From Algoriphagus vanfongensis DSM 17529 (GTDB taxonomy: Bacteria; Bacteroidota; Bacteroidia; Cytophagales; Cyclobacteriaceae): DNA of 64,000 nt. The number at the start of each line of letters is the position of its first letter. Within the stretch, counting starts at the first letter, position 1. Where the stretch lies: contig NZ_AUBX01000009.1 of NCBI RefSeq assembly GCF_000429465.1, positions 744,001 through 808,000 of the forward strand, written 5' to 3'. The notes below the pieces were generated by a model. That model did not search any database, was not told where the DNA came from, and worked only from the letters and a program-made list of their open reading frames with translations. Made by a program: the position numbers and the translations under genes. Of the stretch, positions 44,337 through 53,198 are shown in pieces.

Positions 44337-45053
44337 ATGAACAGAGTAATAGAAACCAGCGAAATCAACAGAACCTATAAAATGGGTTCCGAGATCATAC
44401 AAGCTCTCAAATCTGTGTCGATCACAGTGGACAGAGGTGAGTACGTCGCTTTTATGGGCCCCTCTGGATCTGGCAAGTCTACGCTTATGAATATCATCGG
44501 ATGCTTGGACACCCCTACTTCCGGTACTTATATTCTGAACAACAAGGATGTCAGTGACATGACAGAAAACGAACTGGCTGATATCAGAAACAAAGAAATT
44601 GGATTTGTATTTCAGACATTTAACTTACTTCCGAGAGCCAGCTGTCTGGAAAATGTGGCTCTTCCTCTAGTATATTCGGGTTATAGCAAGTCCGAAAGAG
44701 AAGAAATGGCATTTCAGGCTTTGTCAAATGTAGGGTTGGGTGAGCGTACTAAACACAGACCGAATGAACTTTCTGGTGGTCAAAGACAACGTGTCGCTAT
44801 CGCAAGAGCACTGGTCAACAATCCGAGTATCATCCTTGCCGATGAACCTACCGGAAACTTGGACACTAAGACTTCCTATGACATCATGGAGCTCTTTCAT
44901 GAGCTTCACTCCAAAGGCAACACCATCATCATGGTGACGCACGAAGATGACATAGCCCACTACGCCCATCGTATCGTGAGGCTGAGAGATGGACTAGTCG
45001 AAACAGACACCATCAATCCCAACCCGACAAGAGGAGTAGCCGTACCGGTCTAA
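44337..45053 (+). CDS. ABC transporter ATP-binding protein, MacB/LolD type
   Basis: 238 residues. Walker [11 protein letters not shown]-loop ([21 protein letters not shown]), ABC signature LSGGQRQR and Walker [13 protein letters not shown] are all present. The sequence is of the MacB/LolD/FtsE family that drives lipoprotein release or peptide and macrolide export with a FtsX-like permease. No permease gene is adjacent, so it must work with one encoded elsewhere. An upstream TATTTTTA (44309-44316) resembles a -7 element with a last-base mismatch. Confidence 0.93.
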   Translation: MNRVIETSEINRTYKMGSEIIQALKSVSITVDRGEYVAFMGPSGSGKSTLMNIIGCLDTPTSGTYILNNKDVSDMTENELADIRNKEIGFVFQTFNLLPRASCLENVALPLVYSGYSKSEREEMAFQALSNVGLGERTKHRPNELSGGQRQRVAIARALVNNPSIILADEPTGNLDTKTSYDIMELFHELHSKGNTIIMVTHEDDIAHYAHRIVRLRDGLVETDTINPNPTRGVAVPV

Positions 45054-45080
45054 TTCTTCTAAAAGAATCAAATAGATTCT

Positions 45081-45088
45081 TATTTTTG
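45081..45088 (+). promoter_or_regulatory. -7 element TATTTTTG before the adenosyltransferase gene
   Basis: TATTTTTG fits TAnnTTTG and lies 23 bases before the ATG at 45111. No TTTG is present at the usual upstream distance. Confidence 0.45.
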
Positions 45089-45110
45089 TCGGAGAATTAG
45101 GATTAAATCA

Positions 45111-45662
45111 ATGAAAATCTATACCAAAACAGGAGACCAGGGAAAAACTTCACTTCTCGGAGGAGAAAGAGTCCCCAAATCTCATCTCAGGATAGATGCT
45201 TATGGCACTGTTGATGAACTTAATTCCTATGTGGGCCTACTTCGGGATCAAGAAGTCAATCAATCCAGAAGTAAGCTTCTAAAAGACATCCAAGATCGAC
45301 TCTTCACCATCGGAGCTGATTTGGCTACTCCTTCGGGAAAAACCAAAGTCAAAAAACCAGACCTCCATCAGGAAGACATCGAGGTATTGGAGCATGAAAT
45401 GGATCAAATGGAAATAGAATTACCTCCCTTGAGAGCGTTTATTCTACCTGGAGGCCATCTATCCGTGTCTTTTGCACATTTGGCTCGAACCGTCTGCCGC
45501 AGGGCAGAAAGAAGAGCTGTAGAACTGAACGAGACCGAGGCCGTCAATGAACTACTGATCCAGTATCTCAATCGTCTTTCGGATTACTTCTTTGTCTTGG
45601 GTCGCAAAATGGCCCAAGAACTCCAAGTAGAAGAGGTCACTTGGACTCCAAGAGTACAATAA
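45111..45662 (+). CDS. Cob(I)yrinic acid a,c-diamide adenosyltransferase (PduO type)
   Basis: 183 residues. PduO-type motifs: MKIYTKTGDQGKTSLLGGE at the start, RIDAYGTVDELNSYVG, and RTVCRRAERRAVEL near the end. The enzyme adenosylates cob(I)alamin using ATP to make coenzyme B12. The window also has B12-dependent methionine synthase, which uses methylcobalamin, so a cobalamin supply is implied; an adenosylcobalamin-requiring enzyme must lie elsewhere. Confidence 0.94.
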   Translation: MKIYTKTGDQGKTSLLGGERVPKSHLRIDAYGTVDELNSYVGLLRDQEVNQSRSKLLKDIQDRLFTIGADLATPSGKTKVKKPDLHQEDIEVLEHEMDQMEIELPPLRAFILPGGHLSVSFAHLARTVCRRAERRAVELNETEAVNELLIQYLNRLSDYFFVLGRKMAQELQVEEVTWTPRVQ

Positions 45663-45735
45663 TAACAGGAAAGGCCCCTGTAGCTTTTCCAACAAGTATA
45701 CTTATCAATTTGATTTCGACTTAATCAGCTTTGGC

Positions 45736-46803
45736 ATGAAAACATCCCTAGCAATCCCGGTAACAAAGACACAATCGTCTAGACTTTCACAAACCGATTT
45801 TTCCAATCTGGTCTTCGGAAAGACAATTTCCGATCACATGTTCGTGGCTGATTTCAAAAATGGAGAATGGAGCGACTTGAGAATAGAACCATATGCTCCT
45901 TTGCATTTGAACCCATCCAATGCAGCCTTGCATTATGGTCAGTCTATCTTCGAAGGGCTCAAGGCTTATAAAAACGAAAATGGTGAAATCATCATTTTCC
46001 GAGCTGATGCCAATTGGAGCAGAATGAATGAATCTGCAGAAAGAATGTGCATGCCTTCTCTTCCGGAAGAAGTCTTCATGGAAGGACTTTTGCAACTCCT
46101 GGAACTGGACAAAGCATGGGTCCCTTCTGCTAAAGGAGCTTCACTTTACATCCGTCCTTTTATGTTTGCGACAGATGATTACATTGGAGTGAAACCTTCA
46201 GACACCTACAAGTTCATCATTTTCACCTGTCCGGTAGGCAACTACTACTCCAAGCCAGTCAGCGTCAAAGTGGAGACTAAATTCACCCGAGCTACTGAAG
46301 GTGGTACAGGAGCTGCCAAAACTGCCGGAAATTACGCTGCCTCTCTTTTCCCAGCTCTCCAAGCCCAAAAGGCCGGTTACGATCAGCTGCTTTGGACAGA
46401 TGGAAAAAGCCACAGCAACATTGAGGAAAGTGGTACGATGAACGTGATGTTCAAAATCAATGGCAAAATCATCACTGCCCCTACCAACACTGGTACCATT
46501 CTGAAAGGAATCACCAGAAATTCTGTCATTCAACTTGCCAAAGATTGGGACGAATCCTTAGAGGAAAGATTTCTAAGTGTCAGTGAATTGAAAAGTGCAT
46601 TGGAGGCGGGACAAGTTGACGAAGCATTTGGCACGGGTACGGCAGCCACCATCGCTCATATTTACAAAATACACCTGGATGGAAAAGATTACATCCTTCC
46701 GGAGAAACCAGCCGATGCATTTTCTCATCGGGTACTGGCCGCTCTGGACGGTATCAAATATGGGACAGTTGCCGATCCACATGATTGGATCATCAAAATC
46801 TAA
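45736..46803 (+). CDS. ilvE: Branched-chain amino acid aminotransferase
   Basis: 355 residues, the size of the larger (BCAT II) class. PLP-dependent fold class IV signatures are present: PLP-Lys in GAAKTAGNYAAS, ALHYGQSIFEGLKAYK near the N-terminus, and ESGTMNVMFKINGK. It transfers amino groups between Val, Leu or Ile and 2-oxoglutarate. It is a single-gene unit: a terminator follows within 10 bases, and the 74-base gap upstream shows no leader peptide. Confidence 0.94.
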   Translation: MKTSLAIPVTKTQSSRLSQTDFSNLVFGKTISDHMFVADFKNGEWSDLRIEPYAPLHLNPSNAALHYGQSIFEGLKAYKNENGEIIIFRADANWSRMNESAERMCMPSLPEEVFMEGLLQLLELDKAWVPSAKGASLYIRPFMFATDDYIGVKPSDTYKFIIFTCPVGNYYSKPVSVKVETKFTRATEGGTGAAKTAGNYAASLFPALQAQKAGYDQLLWTDGKSHSNIEESGTMNVMFKINGKIITAPTNTGTILKGITRNSVIQLAKDWDESLEERFLSVSELKSALEAGQVDEAFGTGTAATIAHIYKIHLDGKDYILPEKPADAFSHRVLAALDGIKYGTVADPHDWIIKI

Positions 46804-46808
46804 AAATT

Positions 46809-46842
46809 AAGTCCTGAATTCATTTTCAGGACTTTTTTTTTC
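46809..46842 (+). terminator. Rho-independent terminator after ilvE
   Basis: AAGTCCTGAA (46809-46818) pairs with TTCAGGACTT (46825-46834) around a 6-base loop and is followed by a T run. It ends the ilvE transcript and separates it from the GH43 gene. Confidence 0.9.
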
Positions 46843-46897
46843 TGAATCAAACAAGGATACCCTTTCAGCCAAATACTAGCATATAGACCCAATAATC

Positions 46898-48694
46898 ATG
46901 AAAGCCAAGCTGATTTTTATAAGTTTATTTATTTCCCTGAGTCTACAGGCGCAGGAAATCATCCCTCCCACTTACATCAACCCACTGGATATAGACTATA
47001 CTTATATGGTCTATAATTCGTCCCGTAATATTTCCTATCGGTCTGGCGCTGATCCTGCTGTCATCGAATTTCGGGACGAATATTACATGTTTGTCACACG
47101 TTCCTTTGGATACTGGCATTCTACTGATTTAGTCCATTGGACATTCATCAAACCTCAGCAATGGTTTTTTGAAGGAAGCAATGCCCCAACTGCTTTCAAT
47201 TACAAAGATTCCTTAGTCTATTTTGCAGGTGATCCAGCAGGATATGGGAGCATTCTCTACACAGACGATCCTAAAAGTGGCAAATGGACTCCTACTGCCT
47301 CCATCACTAATAATATCCAAGACTCTGACTTGTTCATCGATGATGATGGTCAGACCTATCTCTACTGGGGTTCATCCAATGTCCACCCTATTCAAGTCAA
47401 AATGCTCAACAAGGATCAGCGAATGCTGGAGACTGGCGTCAAAAAAGAGTTGATCAATTTGGATGAAGAACTTCACGGTTGGGAACGATTTGGCGAAAAC
47501 AATTTCCATCCAACACTGAAAGAAGGCTATATGGAAGGTGCGTCCATGATCAAGCATAATGGAAAATACTACCTCCAATACGCAGCTCCAGGCACTCAAT
47601 TCAATGTCTATGGAGATGGAGCTTATGTAGGCGATTCTCCCTTAGGTCCTTTTACTTATATGATAAATAATCCCATATCCTTCAAGCCTGGAGGGTTTAG
47701 CAATGGCGCAGGACATGGAATGACTTTGCGGGCAAGCGATGGCAATTACTGGCATTTTGCGACGATGGCCCTAGCTTCCAATTCCCAGTGGGAACGAAGG
47801 CTATGCATGTATCCGACCTATTTTGATGAGGATGGGCTTATGCATTCTGATACACACTATGGTGACTACCCGAGATTTGCCCCATCCCACCCGACTAAAG
47901 CTGGACAACATACCGGATGGATGCTGCTTTCTTATCGAGGAAAAACCACCGTCTCCACCTCCCAGATGCAGATCCGAAAAAGCACCACCAACGATGATGA
48001 GGTTGAAGTTTTTGAAATACCAGTTGAAAAGGATGGAAATGGAGAGATCCTATCAGAAGTGTTGACAGATGAAAATCCTAAATCCTACTGGGTAGCAGAA
48101 GCTAATGATAGAGATCAATGGGTCAAAATAGAAATGCAACACCCTGGAAAAATCTACGCGATTCAACTGAATTTCCATGATCATGAATCCGGTATCTATA
48201 CCCGAGTCGAAGGGTTGAGGCATCGCTTCCTAGTAGAGTCTTCTCAGGATGGATCTACATGGCAAACGGTCATCGATCGAAGTGAAAGCTATAAGGATTC
48301 TCCCAATGCTTATGAAGTTCTCAAGCAGCCTATCGAAGCCAAATTCGTAAGATACAGAAATGTAAATGTGCCAGGACCCAATTTGGCACTTTCTGAAATC
48401 CGAGTTTTCGGATTGGGCTTAGGTAAAAAACCTGCAGCAGTGAAAAACTTCAAACTCGAAAGACAGAGTGATCGAAGAGATGCAGCGCTCACATGGGACA
48501 AAGTAGCAGGTGCACAAGGTTACAATATCCGTTGGGGAATAGCTCCTGACAAGCTTTACCATTCCTGGTTGGTCTATGAGGCCAATTCACTTTTCATGCG
48601 AAACCTCGACCGAGATACCGAGTACTATTTCAGCATTGAGTCATTCAATGAAAATGGAATCTCTGTTCCAAGCAAGATTATTAAGGTAGAATAG
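46898..48694 (+). CDS. Secreted family 43 glycoside hydrolase with C-terminal F5/8-type and Fn3 domains
   Basis: 598 residues. A signal peptide (LIFISLFISLSLQAQ) is followed by a five-bladed GH43 propeller (about 30-340). The candidate catalytic residues are the Asp in GADPAVIEF (base), the Asp in DSDLFIDDDGQTYLYWG and the Glu in YMEGASMIKHNGKYYL (acid). A discoidin-like domain (about 365-505; DRDQWVKIEMQHPGKIYAIQ) and an Fn3 domain (about 515-598) suggest carbohydrate binding. GH43 enzymes act on arabinan, xylan or galactan. The exact substrate is not known. No SusC/D pair is adjacent. Confidence 0.9.
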   Translation: MKAKLIFISLFISLSLQAQEIIPPTYINPLDIDYTYMVYNSSRNISYRSGADPAVIEFRDEYYMFVTRSFGYWHSTDLVHWTFIKPQQWFFEGSNAPTAFNYKDSLVYFAGDPAGYGSILYTDDPKSGKWTPTASITNNIQDSDLFIDDDGQTYLYWGSSNVHPIQVKMLNKDQRMLETGVKKELINLDEELHGWERFGENNFHPTLKEGYMEGASMIKHNGKYYLQYAAPGTQFNVYGDGAYVGDSPLGPFTYMINNPISFKPGGFSNGAGHGMTLRASDGNYWHFATMALASNSQWERRLCMYPTYFDEDGLMHSDTHYGDYPRFAPSHPTKAGQHTGWMLLSYRGKTTVSTSQMQIRKSTTNDDEVEVFEIPVEKDGNGEILSEVLTDENPKSYWVAEANDRDQWVKIEMQHPGKIYAIQLNFHDHESGIYTRVEGLRHRFLVESSQDGSTWQTVIDRSESYKDSPNAYEVLKQPIEAKFVRYRNVNVPGPNLALSEIRVFGLGLGKKPAAVKNFKLERQSDRRDAALTWDKVAGAQGYNIRWGIAPDKLYHSWLVYEANSLFMRNLDRDTEYYFSIESFNENGISVPSKIIKVE

Positions 48695-48721
48695 TCACTC
48701 TTCTACCAAATTCATCTTACT

Positions 48722-48832
48722 CCACATGCTCCTATCTCTTGACTCCCCGTTCTAGGCTCTTGGTTCTGATGACTTGTTTCTAGCTTCCAAATACTTGATA
48801 CTATTTATCTAGATACTAGATACCAACTACTC
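48722..48832. repeat. Degenerate word-like intergenic repeat (ACTTGATACTA, CTAGATAC units)
   Basis: The gap between the convergent GH43 and arginine deiminase genes reads like reiterated short words: TTGACTCCCCGTTCTAGG, CTTGGTTCTGATGACTTG, ACTTGATACTATTTATC, TAGATACTAGATACC. It lacks a clear terminator hairpin. It resembles the tracts at 5014-5112 and 54935-55032. Confidence 0.45.
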
Positions 48833-50047
48833 TCAGACTCTGGCTCTGCTCAATGGCATCGTCATGCATCTAGGGCCTCCAAGACCTCTTGATAGCTCAG
48901 AAGAAGGTATTTCTAGCACTTCTACTCCCATATTTCTCAAGGCGCGATTGGTATGAATATTCCGATTGTAAGAAATCACCCTTCTCGGTCCTATCGCAAA
49001 GACATTGGCTCCATCAAACCACTGCTCACGCATGGAATAATCTGGATTGCCATCTGCTGTCGCCAACACTTCCAAATGAGGAATCTCCCGTTCTAAGACT
49101 TTCAATAAAGATTCATTCAATACTTCCCTTCGGATATGAACTTTGTCATCCTTGATCTCTTTAAGGGTGTAAAGGGAGGTTTGAAATACCGCATTCATCG
49201 CATCCGGATAGGTGAGCACTAGATTTTCATCCAGCACTGTAAAAACTGTATCCAAATGCATGTATTGGCGCTTTTTAGGCAAATGAACTTCATAGACTCT
49301 TTGCACTGTTCCTTCCGCCAAAAGAGCCTTTGCAGCATGGTAAATGGCTTTTTCATCAGTTCGCTCAGAATTCCCGATCGCAACGGCCTCATGTGAAAGC
49401 ACGATAACATCTCCTCCCTCTATGCTCGGTGGAGTATCATGACCAGCTATTGGATAAAGCTTTTTCACGTTATCTCTGAATTCGGGATGATTTTCAAAAA
49501 CTGTCCTAAGCAAATCTGCTTCCCGCTGCCTGCCTTCCATCTTCATCGAGGAAAAAATCACTCCGCCTGGGGTCAGGGCCATGGGATCCCTCTGAAAATA
49601 CAAATTGGGACAAGGCGAAATAGCGAATGCATGATCCATGATTTCCCCGGCATCCAGCGTGGGGATTTTCCGCTTCAGTTCGTGGATTTTTAATCCGGCA
49701 GTCAGAATAGAGGCACATTCCGCAGTCGAATATCTCTCAAGAATATCCTCCGCCAAATAGGTCAAACCCGATCTCTTCAAAGCATCTCGAATTAAACTTA
49801 AGAGCATCTCCTCGTCATACAAGACACGGATCAGCAACTCCCTCAATTGATATACCTGAGCACCTGTCGCATCTTTGATCAAATTGGAAAACATGTCATG
49901 CTCTCGCTGCAAAGCGTCCAGATAGGGCACATCTTCAAAAAGCAGAAACTCCTTGTTATAAGGAGTCAATCTATCGATTTCTTTTCCAGGTCTATGCATG
50001 AGCACCGCCTTGAGGGTGCCAAATTCTGAATTAAGCCGTAGGTTCAT
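48833..50047 (-). CDS. arcA: Arginine deiminase
   Basis: 404 residues from the ATG at 50047 (MNLRLNSEFGTLKA); a GTG 12 bases upstream is less likely. The amidinotransferase-fold motifs are present: FQRDPMALTPGG, EGGD (catalytic Asp region), HLDTVF (catalytic His) and C-terminal GGPRCMTMPLSR with the nucleophilic Cys394. The enzyme hydrolyses arginine to citrulline and ammonia. The carbamoyltransferase and kinase genes of the usual arc operon are not adjacent, so this is not a complete deiminase pathway here. Confidence 0.94.
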   Translation of the reverse strand: MNLRLNSEFGTLKAVLMHRPGKEIDRLTPYNKEFLLFEDVPYLDALQREHDMFSNLIKDATGAQVYQLRELLIRVLYDEEMLLSLIRDALKRSGLTYLAEDILERYSTAECASILTAGLKIHELKRKIPTLDAGEIMDHAFAISPCPNLYFQRDPMALTPGGVIFSSMKMEGRQREADLLRTVFENHPEFRDNVKKLYPIAGHDTPPSIEGGDVIVLSHEAVAIGNSERTDEKAIYHAAKALLAEGTVQRVYEVHLPKKRQYMHLDTVFTVLDENLVLTYPDAMNAVFQTSLYTLKEIKDDKVHIRREVLNESLLKVLEREIPHLEVLATADGNPDYSMREQWFDGANVFAIGPRRVISYNRNIHTNRALRNMGVEVLEIPSSELSRGLGGPRCMTMPLSRARV

Positions 50048-50208
50048 GTTTATTTTCACATTTACACCTATGTTAAGTATTTATTGATGAAAGAGCAATT
50101 GATAGGGCCGAATTTTAGGATATCTCTAAAAACAGGATCTACATACAGTCCTTGGGCTTTGCCCGGATGAGCTTAATTGAAAAATTAGTCCACAAAATAT
50201 TTAAATCA

Positions 50209-50240
50209 TCACTTCGTAATTCATACTTCGCCCTTCCAAA
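50209..50240. repeat. Short word-like repeat (CACTTCGTAATTCATACTTCG)
   Basis: CACTTCGTAATTCATACTTCG consists of two near-copies of an ACTTCGTAATTC-type word. It lies in the divergent gap before the DUF4197 gene and resembles the word-like tracts in other gaps of this window. Confidence 0.35.
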
Positions 50241-50288
50241 ATCAGGTATCATATTTGCCCTCCTCCTACTATATCAAAAACAAGCTTT

Positions 50289-51011
50289 ATGAATTTCAAA
50301 AAATATTTCTGGATTCCATTTTTAACTCTATTTCTCGTAAGCTGCAATACAGTAAATCAGCTGGCCGGCCAAATGGGACTCGGCACTCCTACCGATGCGG
50401 AAATCAATTCAGGACTCAAGCAAGCTTTGGAACTGGGAACAGGATACGCTTCTGAAAGACTTGCTCAAAAGGATGGATATCTAGGAAATCAATTGATCAA
50501 AATCACTTTCCCAGAAGAAGCAAAAAAAATCGAAAATACCCTTCGAAGCATCGGTCTGGGTAGTCTCTGCGACCAGGTAATTACTTCGGTCAATCGAGCT
50601 GCCGAGGATGCTGCCATCGAAGCCAAACCGATTTTCGTCGCTGCGATCAAGGAAATGAGCATTCAGGATGTCAAAAACATTTTGCTCGGCCAAAATGATG
50701 CGGCCACCGTTTATTTTCAGCAAAAAACCACATCCGAACTTGAGAAAAAATTCGAGCCTATCATCGGTCAAAGTCTCGACAAAGTCGGTGCTACCAAATA
50801 TTGGGGAGATGTAATCAACCGCTACAACCAAGTGCCTCTCGTGACCAAAGTAAATCCAGATCTTTCAGCTTATGTGACTGAAAAAGCGATTGATGGACTT
50901 TTTTATGAAATCGCTAAAGAAGAACTAAAAATCAGAGAAAGTGTAGCCGCCAGAAGCACTCTCTTGCTTCAAAAGGTATTTGGCTATGCAGATTCTGCGA
51001 AAAGCGAATAA
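50289..51011 (+). CDS. DUF4197 family lipoprotein
   Basis: 240 residues. The signal peptide ends with a lipobox (TLFLVSC, Cys19). The rest is alpha-helical with DUF4197 motifs: EINSGLKQALELGTGYASER near the N-terminus, ITFPEEAKKIENTLRSIGLG, and a C-terminal KAIDGLFYEIAKEELKIRES segment. No function is established for this family. A TATTTG-containing near-match to a -7 element lies about 35 bases before the ATG. Confidence 0.9.
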   Translation: MNFKKYFWIPFLTLFLVSCNTVNQLAGQMGLGTPTDAEINSGLKQALELGTGYASERLAQKDGYLGNQLIKITFPEEAKKIENTLRSIGLGSLCDQVITSVNRAAEDAAIEAKPIFVAAIKEMSIQDVKNILLGQNDAATVYFQQKTTSELEKKFEPIIGQSLDKVGATKYWGDVINRYNQVPLVTKVNPDLSAYVTEKAIDGLFYEIAKEELKIRESVAARSTLLLQKVFGYADSAKSE

Positions 51012-51027
51012 GAAATTTAAGCTTTTA

Positions 51028-51059
51028 AGTTCCTATTGAGGTATCTTATTAGGAACTAT
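51028..51059 (+). terminator. Weak terminator-like hairpin after the DUF4197 gene
   Basis: AGTTCCTA (51028-51035) pairs with TAGGAACT (51050-51057) around a 14-base loop, with only a few T following. It is 17 bases past the stop. Confidence 0.35.
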
Positions 51060-51171
51060 TTGACATTCATTATGTCAATACCTTTTTTTAATGAATTAAG
51101 TGCTATTTTAAAGGTAATCAGCGTTTTAAAATTACTTCTTGAAAGATACCTTCACGTAAATTTATAGCACA

Positions 51172-52533
51172 ATGAAAGCCTCATCAAGCTTTAGAGTTTA
51201 TGTATTGTTTTATTTTCTGATTTTTGGAATTGCAAATTCAAGCTATGCTCAACTCTCGGTCAGTGAGAACCATCGCTATTTAGTGGATGAAAAAGGCAAA
51301 GCATATTTTTGGTTAGGAGATACGGGCTGGGGTTTATTTCAAAAGTTGACTAGAAAGGAAGTTGATTTTTACCTAAAAACAAGAGCCAAGCAAGGATTTA
51401 CTACAATTCATGCCGCCGCTGTGCACAAAAATCCTTTTATCACTCCAGAGTTAGAAAACATATATGGAGACAAGGCTTTTGAAGATGAGGTGAAAATGAT
51501 TCCTGCTATTACACCAGGAAATGACCCTTCTGATCCAATTGCTTATGATTACTGGGATCATGTAGATTTCATCATAGACCGAGCCGAAAAATATGGGTTG
51601 CAGATTGTATTTCTTCCACTCTTTAATATGAAAGAGGGCGATGGGTATAATTTAATCAATGAATCAAATGCCTTGAATTTTGGGAAGTTTTTGGGGGAAA
51701 GATACGGTAGCAAAACCAATATCATCTGGTGTATGGGAGGAGATGTATTGGCAGATAACGACACCAAAAAGTCCATTTGGAATGAACTAGCCAAAGGGGT
51801 CAATTTAGGAGTAGCAGGAGATAAAGATTACTCCAATACCTTGATGACGTTTCATACAAGAGGTGGTCATACTTCCTCTGAATACTTTAAGAATGCTCCC
51901 TGGATAGATTTTCACATGTTGCAAACTTGGGATTTATATACCTCCATTTATGAGACAGTTTCGAGAGATTACAATAAAAATCCTATAGCACCAATCCTAC
52001 ATGGAGAAGGGGCCTATGAGGATGGCCCCGAATATCCTACCAAACCGATCACTGCCCACAAAATCAGAAAACAGGCATATTGGGCGGCCTTTGCGGGAGG
52101 CATGCATACCTATGGCAACACCAACGTCTGGAACTTTGGAAGTAATCCAAAATATGTTACAGAAGATTGGAAAGTCGCTGTTTCCTCAGAAGGTGCAAGA
52201 AATATGAAGGTGTTTTCCAAATTGATGCAAGACATAGAATGGTGGAAATTCGAACCTAACCAATCCTTGATTTTGGAAGGACAAAATGAAAAAGACTCAT
52301 TGAATGTCGCTATGCTATCTTCTGATTCGAAAGAGATAGTAATTTATTTCTCAGAAAAAGATGAAATCAAAGTGGATATCTCTCTACTGCAAAATGAAAA
52401 TTTAAAAGCTGTTTGGTTTGATCCAAAAACGGGTAAAAAGCAGAATGAAAAAATCAATCAAGCTCAGGAATCTATGATTTTCAAAAGTCCAGAGGCTTGG
52501 GAAGATGCTCTTTTATGGATTAAAAGCTATTGA
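51172..52533 (+). CDS. Glycoside hydrolase family 140-like (apiosidase-like, DUF4038 plus collagen-binding-like domain)
   Basis: 453 residues. A signal peptide (YVLFYFLIFGIANSSYAQ) is followed by the DUF4038 TIM barrel (about 28-370): FWLGDTGWGLFQKLTRKE, NIIWCMGGDVLADND, MLQTWDLYTSI and PILHGEGAYEDGPEY. A C-terminal beta domain of the kind called collagen-binding (about 375-453) completes the usual architecture. GH140 members remove apiose-containing side chains of rhamnogalacturonan II. Four 60-base lines I counted by hand (51241-51480) gave about 38% GC against 47% in two metH lines, so base composition differs from other genes; recent transfer is possible. Confidence 0.85.
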   Translation: MKASSSFRVYVLFYFLIFGIANSSYAQLSVSENHRYLVDEKGKAYFWLGDTGWGLFQKLTRKEVDFYLKTRAKQGFTTIHAAAVHKNPFITPELENIYGDKAFEDEVKMIPAITPGNDPSDPIAYDYWDHVDFIIDRAEKYGLQIVFLPLFNMKEGDGYNLINESNALNFGKFLGERYGSKTNIIWCMGGDVLADNDTKKSIWNELAKGVNLGVAGDKDYSNTLMTFHTRGGHTSSEYFKNAPWIDFHMLQTWDLYTSIYETVSRDYNKNPIAPILHGEGAYEDGPEYPTKPITAHKIRKQAYWAAFAGGMHTYGNTNVWNFGSNPKYVTEDWKVAVSSEGARNMKVFSKLMQDIEWWKFEPNQSLILEGQNEKDSLNVAMLSSDSKEIVIYFSEKDEIKVDISLLQNENLKAVWFDPKTGKKQNEKINQAQESMIFKSPEAWEDALLWIKSY

Positions 52534-52619
52534 ATTGAAAGCGCATTCTTGGAAAATCCAGGATTGATTTTCCTCCTAAATAATCCGTAATTTATTCCAC
52601 ATTCATCAAATCAATCACT

Positions 52620-53111
52620 ATGGAAAGTTCAGAATGGAGTCAGTTTACAGTCAAAATCCCCGTCAATGCCTCGATAGAGGCTATTTCTAAAGCTTGGACG
52701 TCCCAGGAAGGCTTGGAAAACTGGTTTTTAAGATTGGCTGAATTCAGTTCTCCTGAGGGGATTGTTCGGGAAAGAAATGAAAAATTCCAAGTGGGAGATC
52801 TCTACCAATGGATGTGGCATGGTTGGTCTGATGAAATCATAGAAAAAGGTGAAATCCTCCCTTCTGAAGAAGATGAGATTATCCGTTTCACTTTTGGAAA
52901 AGCTGGAATAGTTAGTGTCAAAACCTATCAAGAAGGGAGTGAAACCATCCTGCAACTCACCCAATCACAAATCCCGCTCGAGGAAGATGCCAAATTGAAC
53001 TTCCATGTAGGATGCAAAACCGGTTGGACCTTTTACCTCCTCAATTTGAAATCCATTCTTTTGGGAGGATTGGATTTGAGAAATAAGAATAATGAGTTGA
53101 ATATGGATTGA
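52620..53111 (+). CDS. SRPBCC/AHSA1-domain protein
   Basis: 163 residues of the START-like helix-grip fold related to activator of Hsp90 ATPase homologue 1. The visible signatures are FTVKIPVNASIEAISKAWTS at the start, GLENWFL, VGDLYQWMWHGW, and GWTFYLLNLKSILLGGLDLR in the long C-terminal helix. Members bind hydrophobic ligands in a central cavity; the ligand here is unknown. It is a single-gene unit ending in a terminator shared with the convergent lysS gene. Confidence 0.85.
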   Translation: MESSEWSQFTVKIPVNASIEAISKAWTSQEGLENWFLRLAEFSSPEGIVRERNEKFQVGDLYQWMWHGWSDEIIEKGEILPSEEDEIIRFTFGKAGIVSVKTYQEGSETILQLTQSQIPLEEDAKLNFHVGCKTGWTFYLLNLKSILLGGLDLRNKNNELNMD

Positions 53112-53132
53112 GTGACTATTCCCACTAAAAGC

Positions 53133-53163
53133 AAAAAACCGGACTTCTCAGCCCGGTTTTTTG
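53133..53163. terminator. Bidirectional terminator between the SRPBCC gene and lysS
   Basis: AAAAAACCGG (53133-53142) pairs with CCGGTTTTTT (53153-53162) around a 10-base loop. It has A and T runs on the two sides and lies between convergent genes. Confidence 0.82.
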
Positions 53164-53165
53164 TT

Positions 53166-53198
53166 TAAGTGCTAGATAGTCATCCGACTCCCCACTTT
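53166..53198. repeat. Short word-like repeat next to the lysS stop
   Basis: GTGCTAGATAGTCATCCGACTCCCCACTTTTT is made of the same words (CTAGATA, ACTCCCC) seen in the gap at 48722-48832. Confidence 0.3.

Noticed and set aside
45663..45735. A possible Ile/Leu/Val leader or attenuator before ilvE
   Set aside because: The 74-base gap shows only a weak 7-pair stem, no T run and no leader frame with branched-chain codons.
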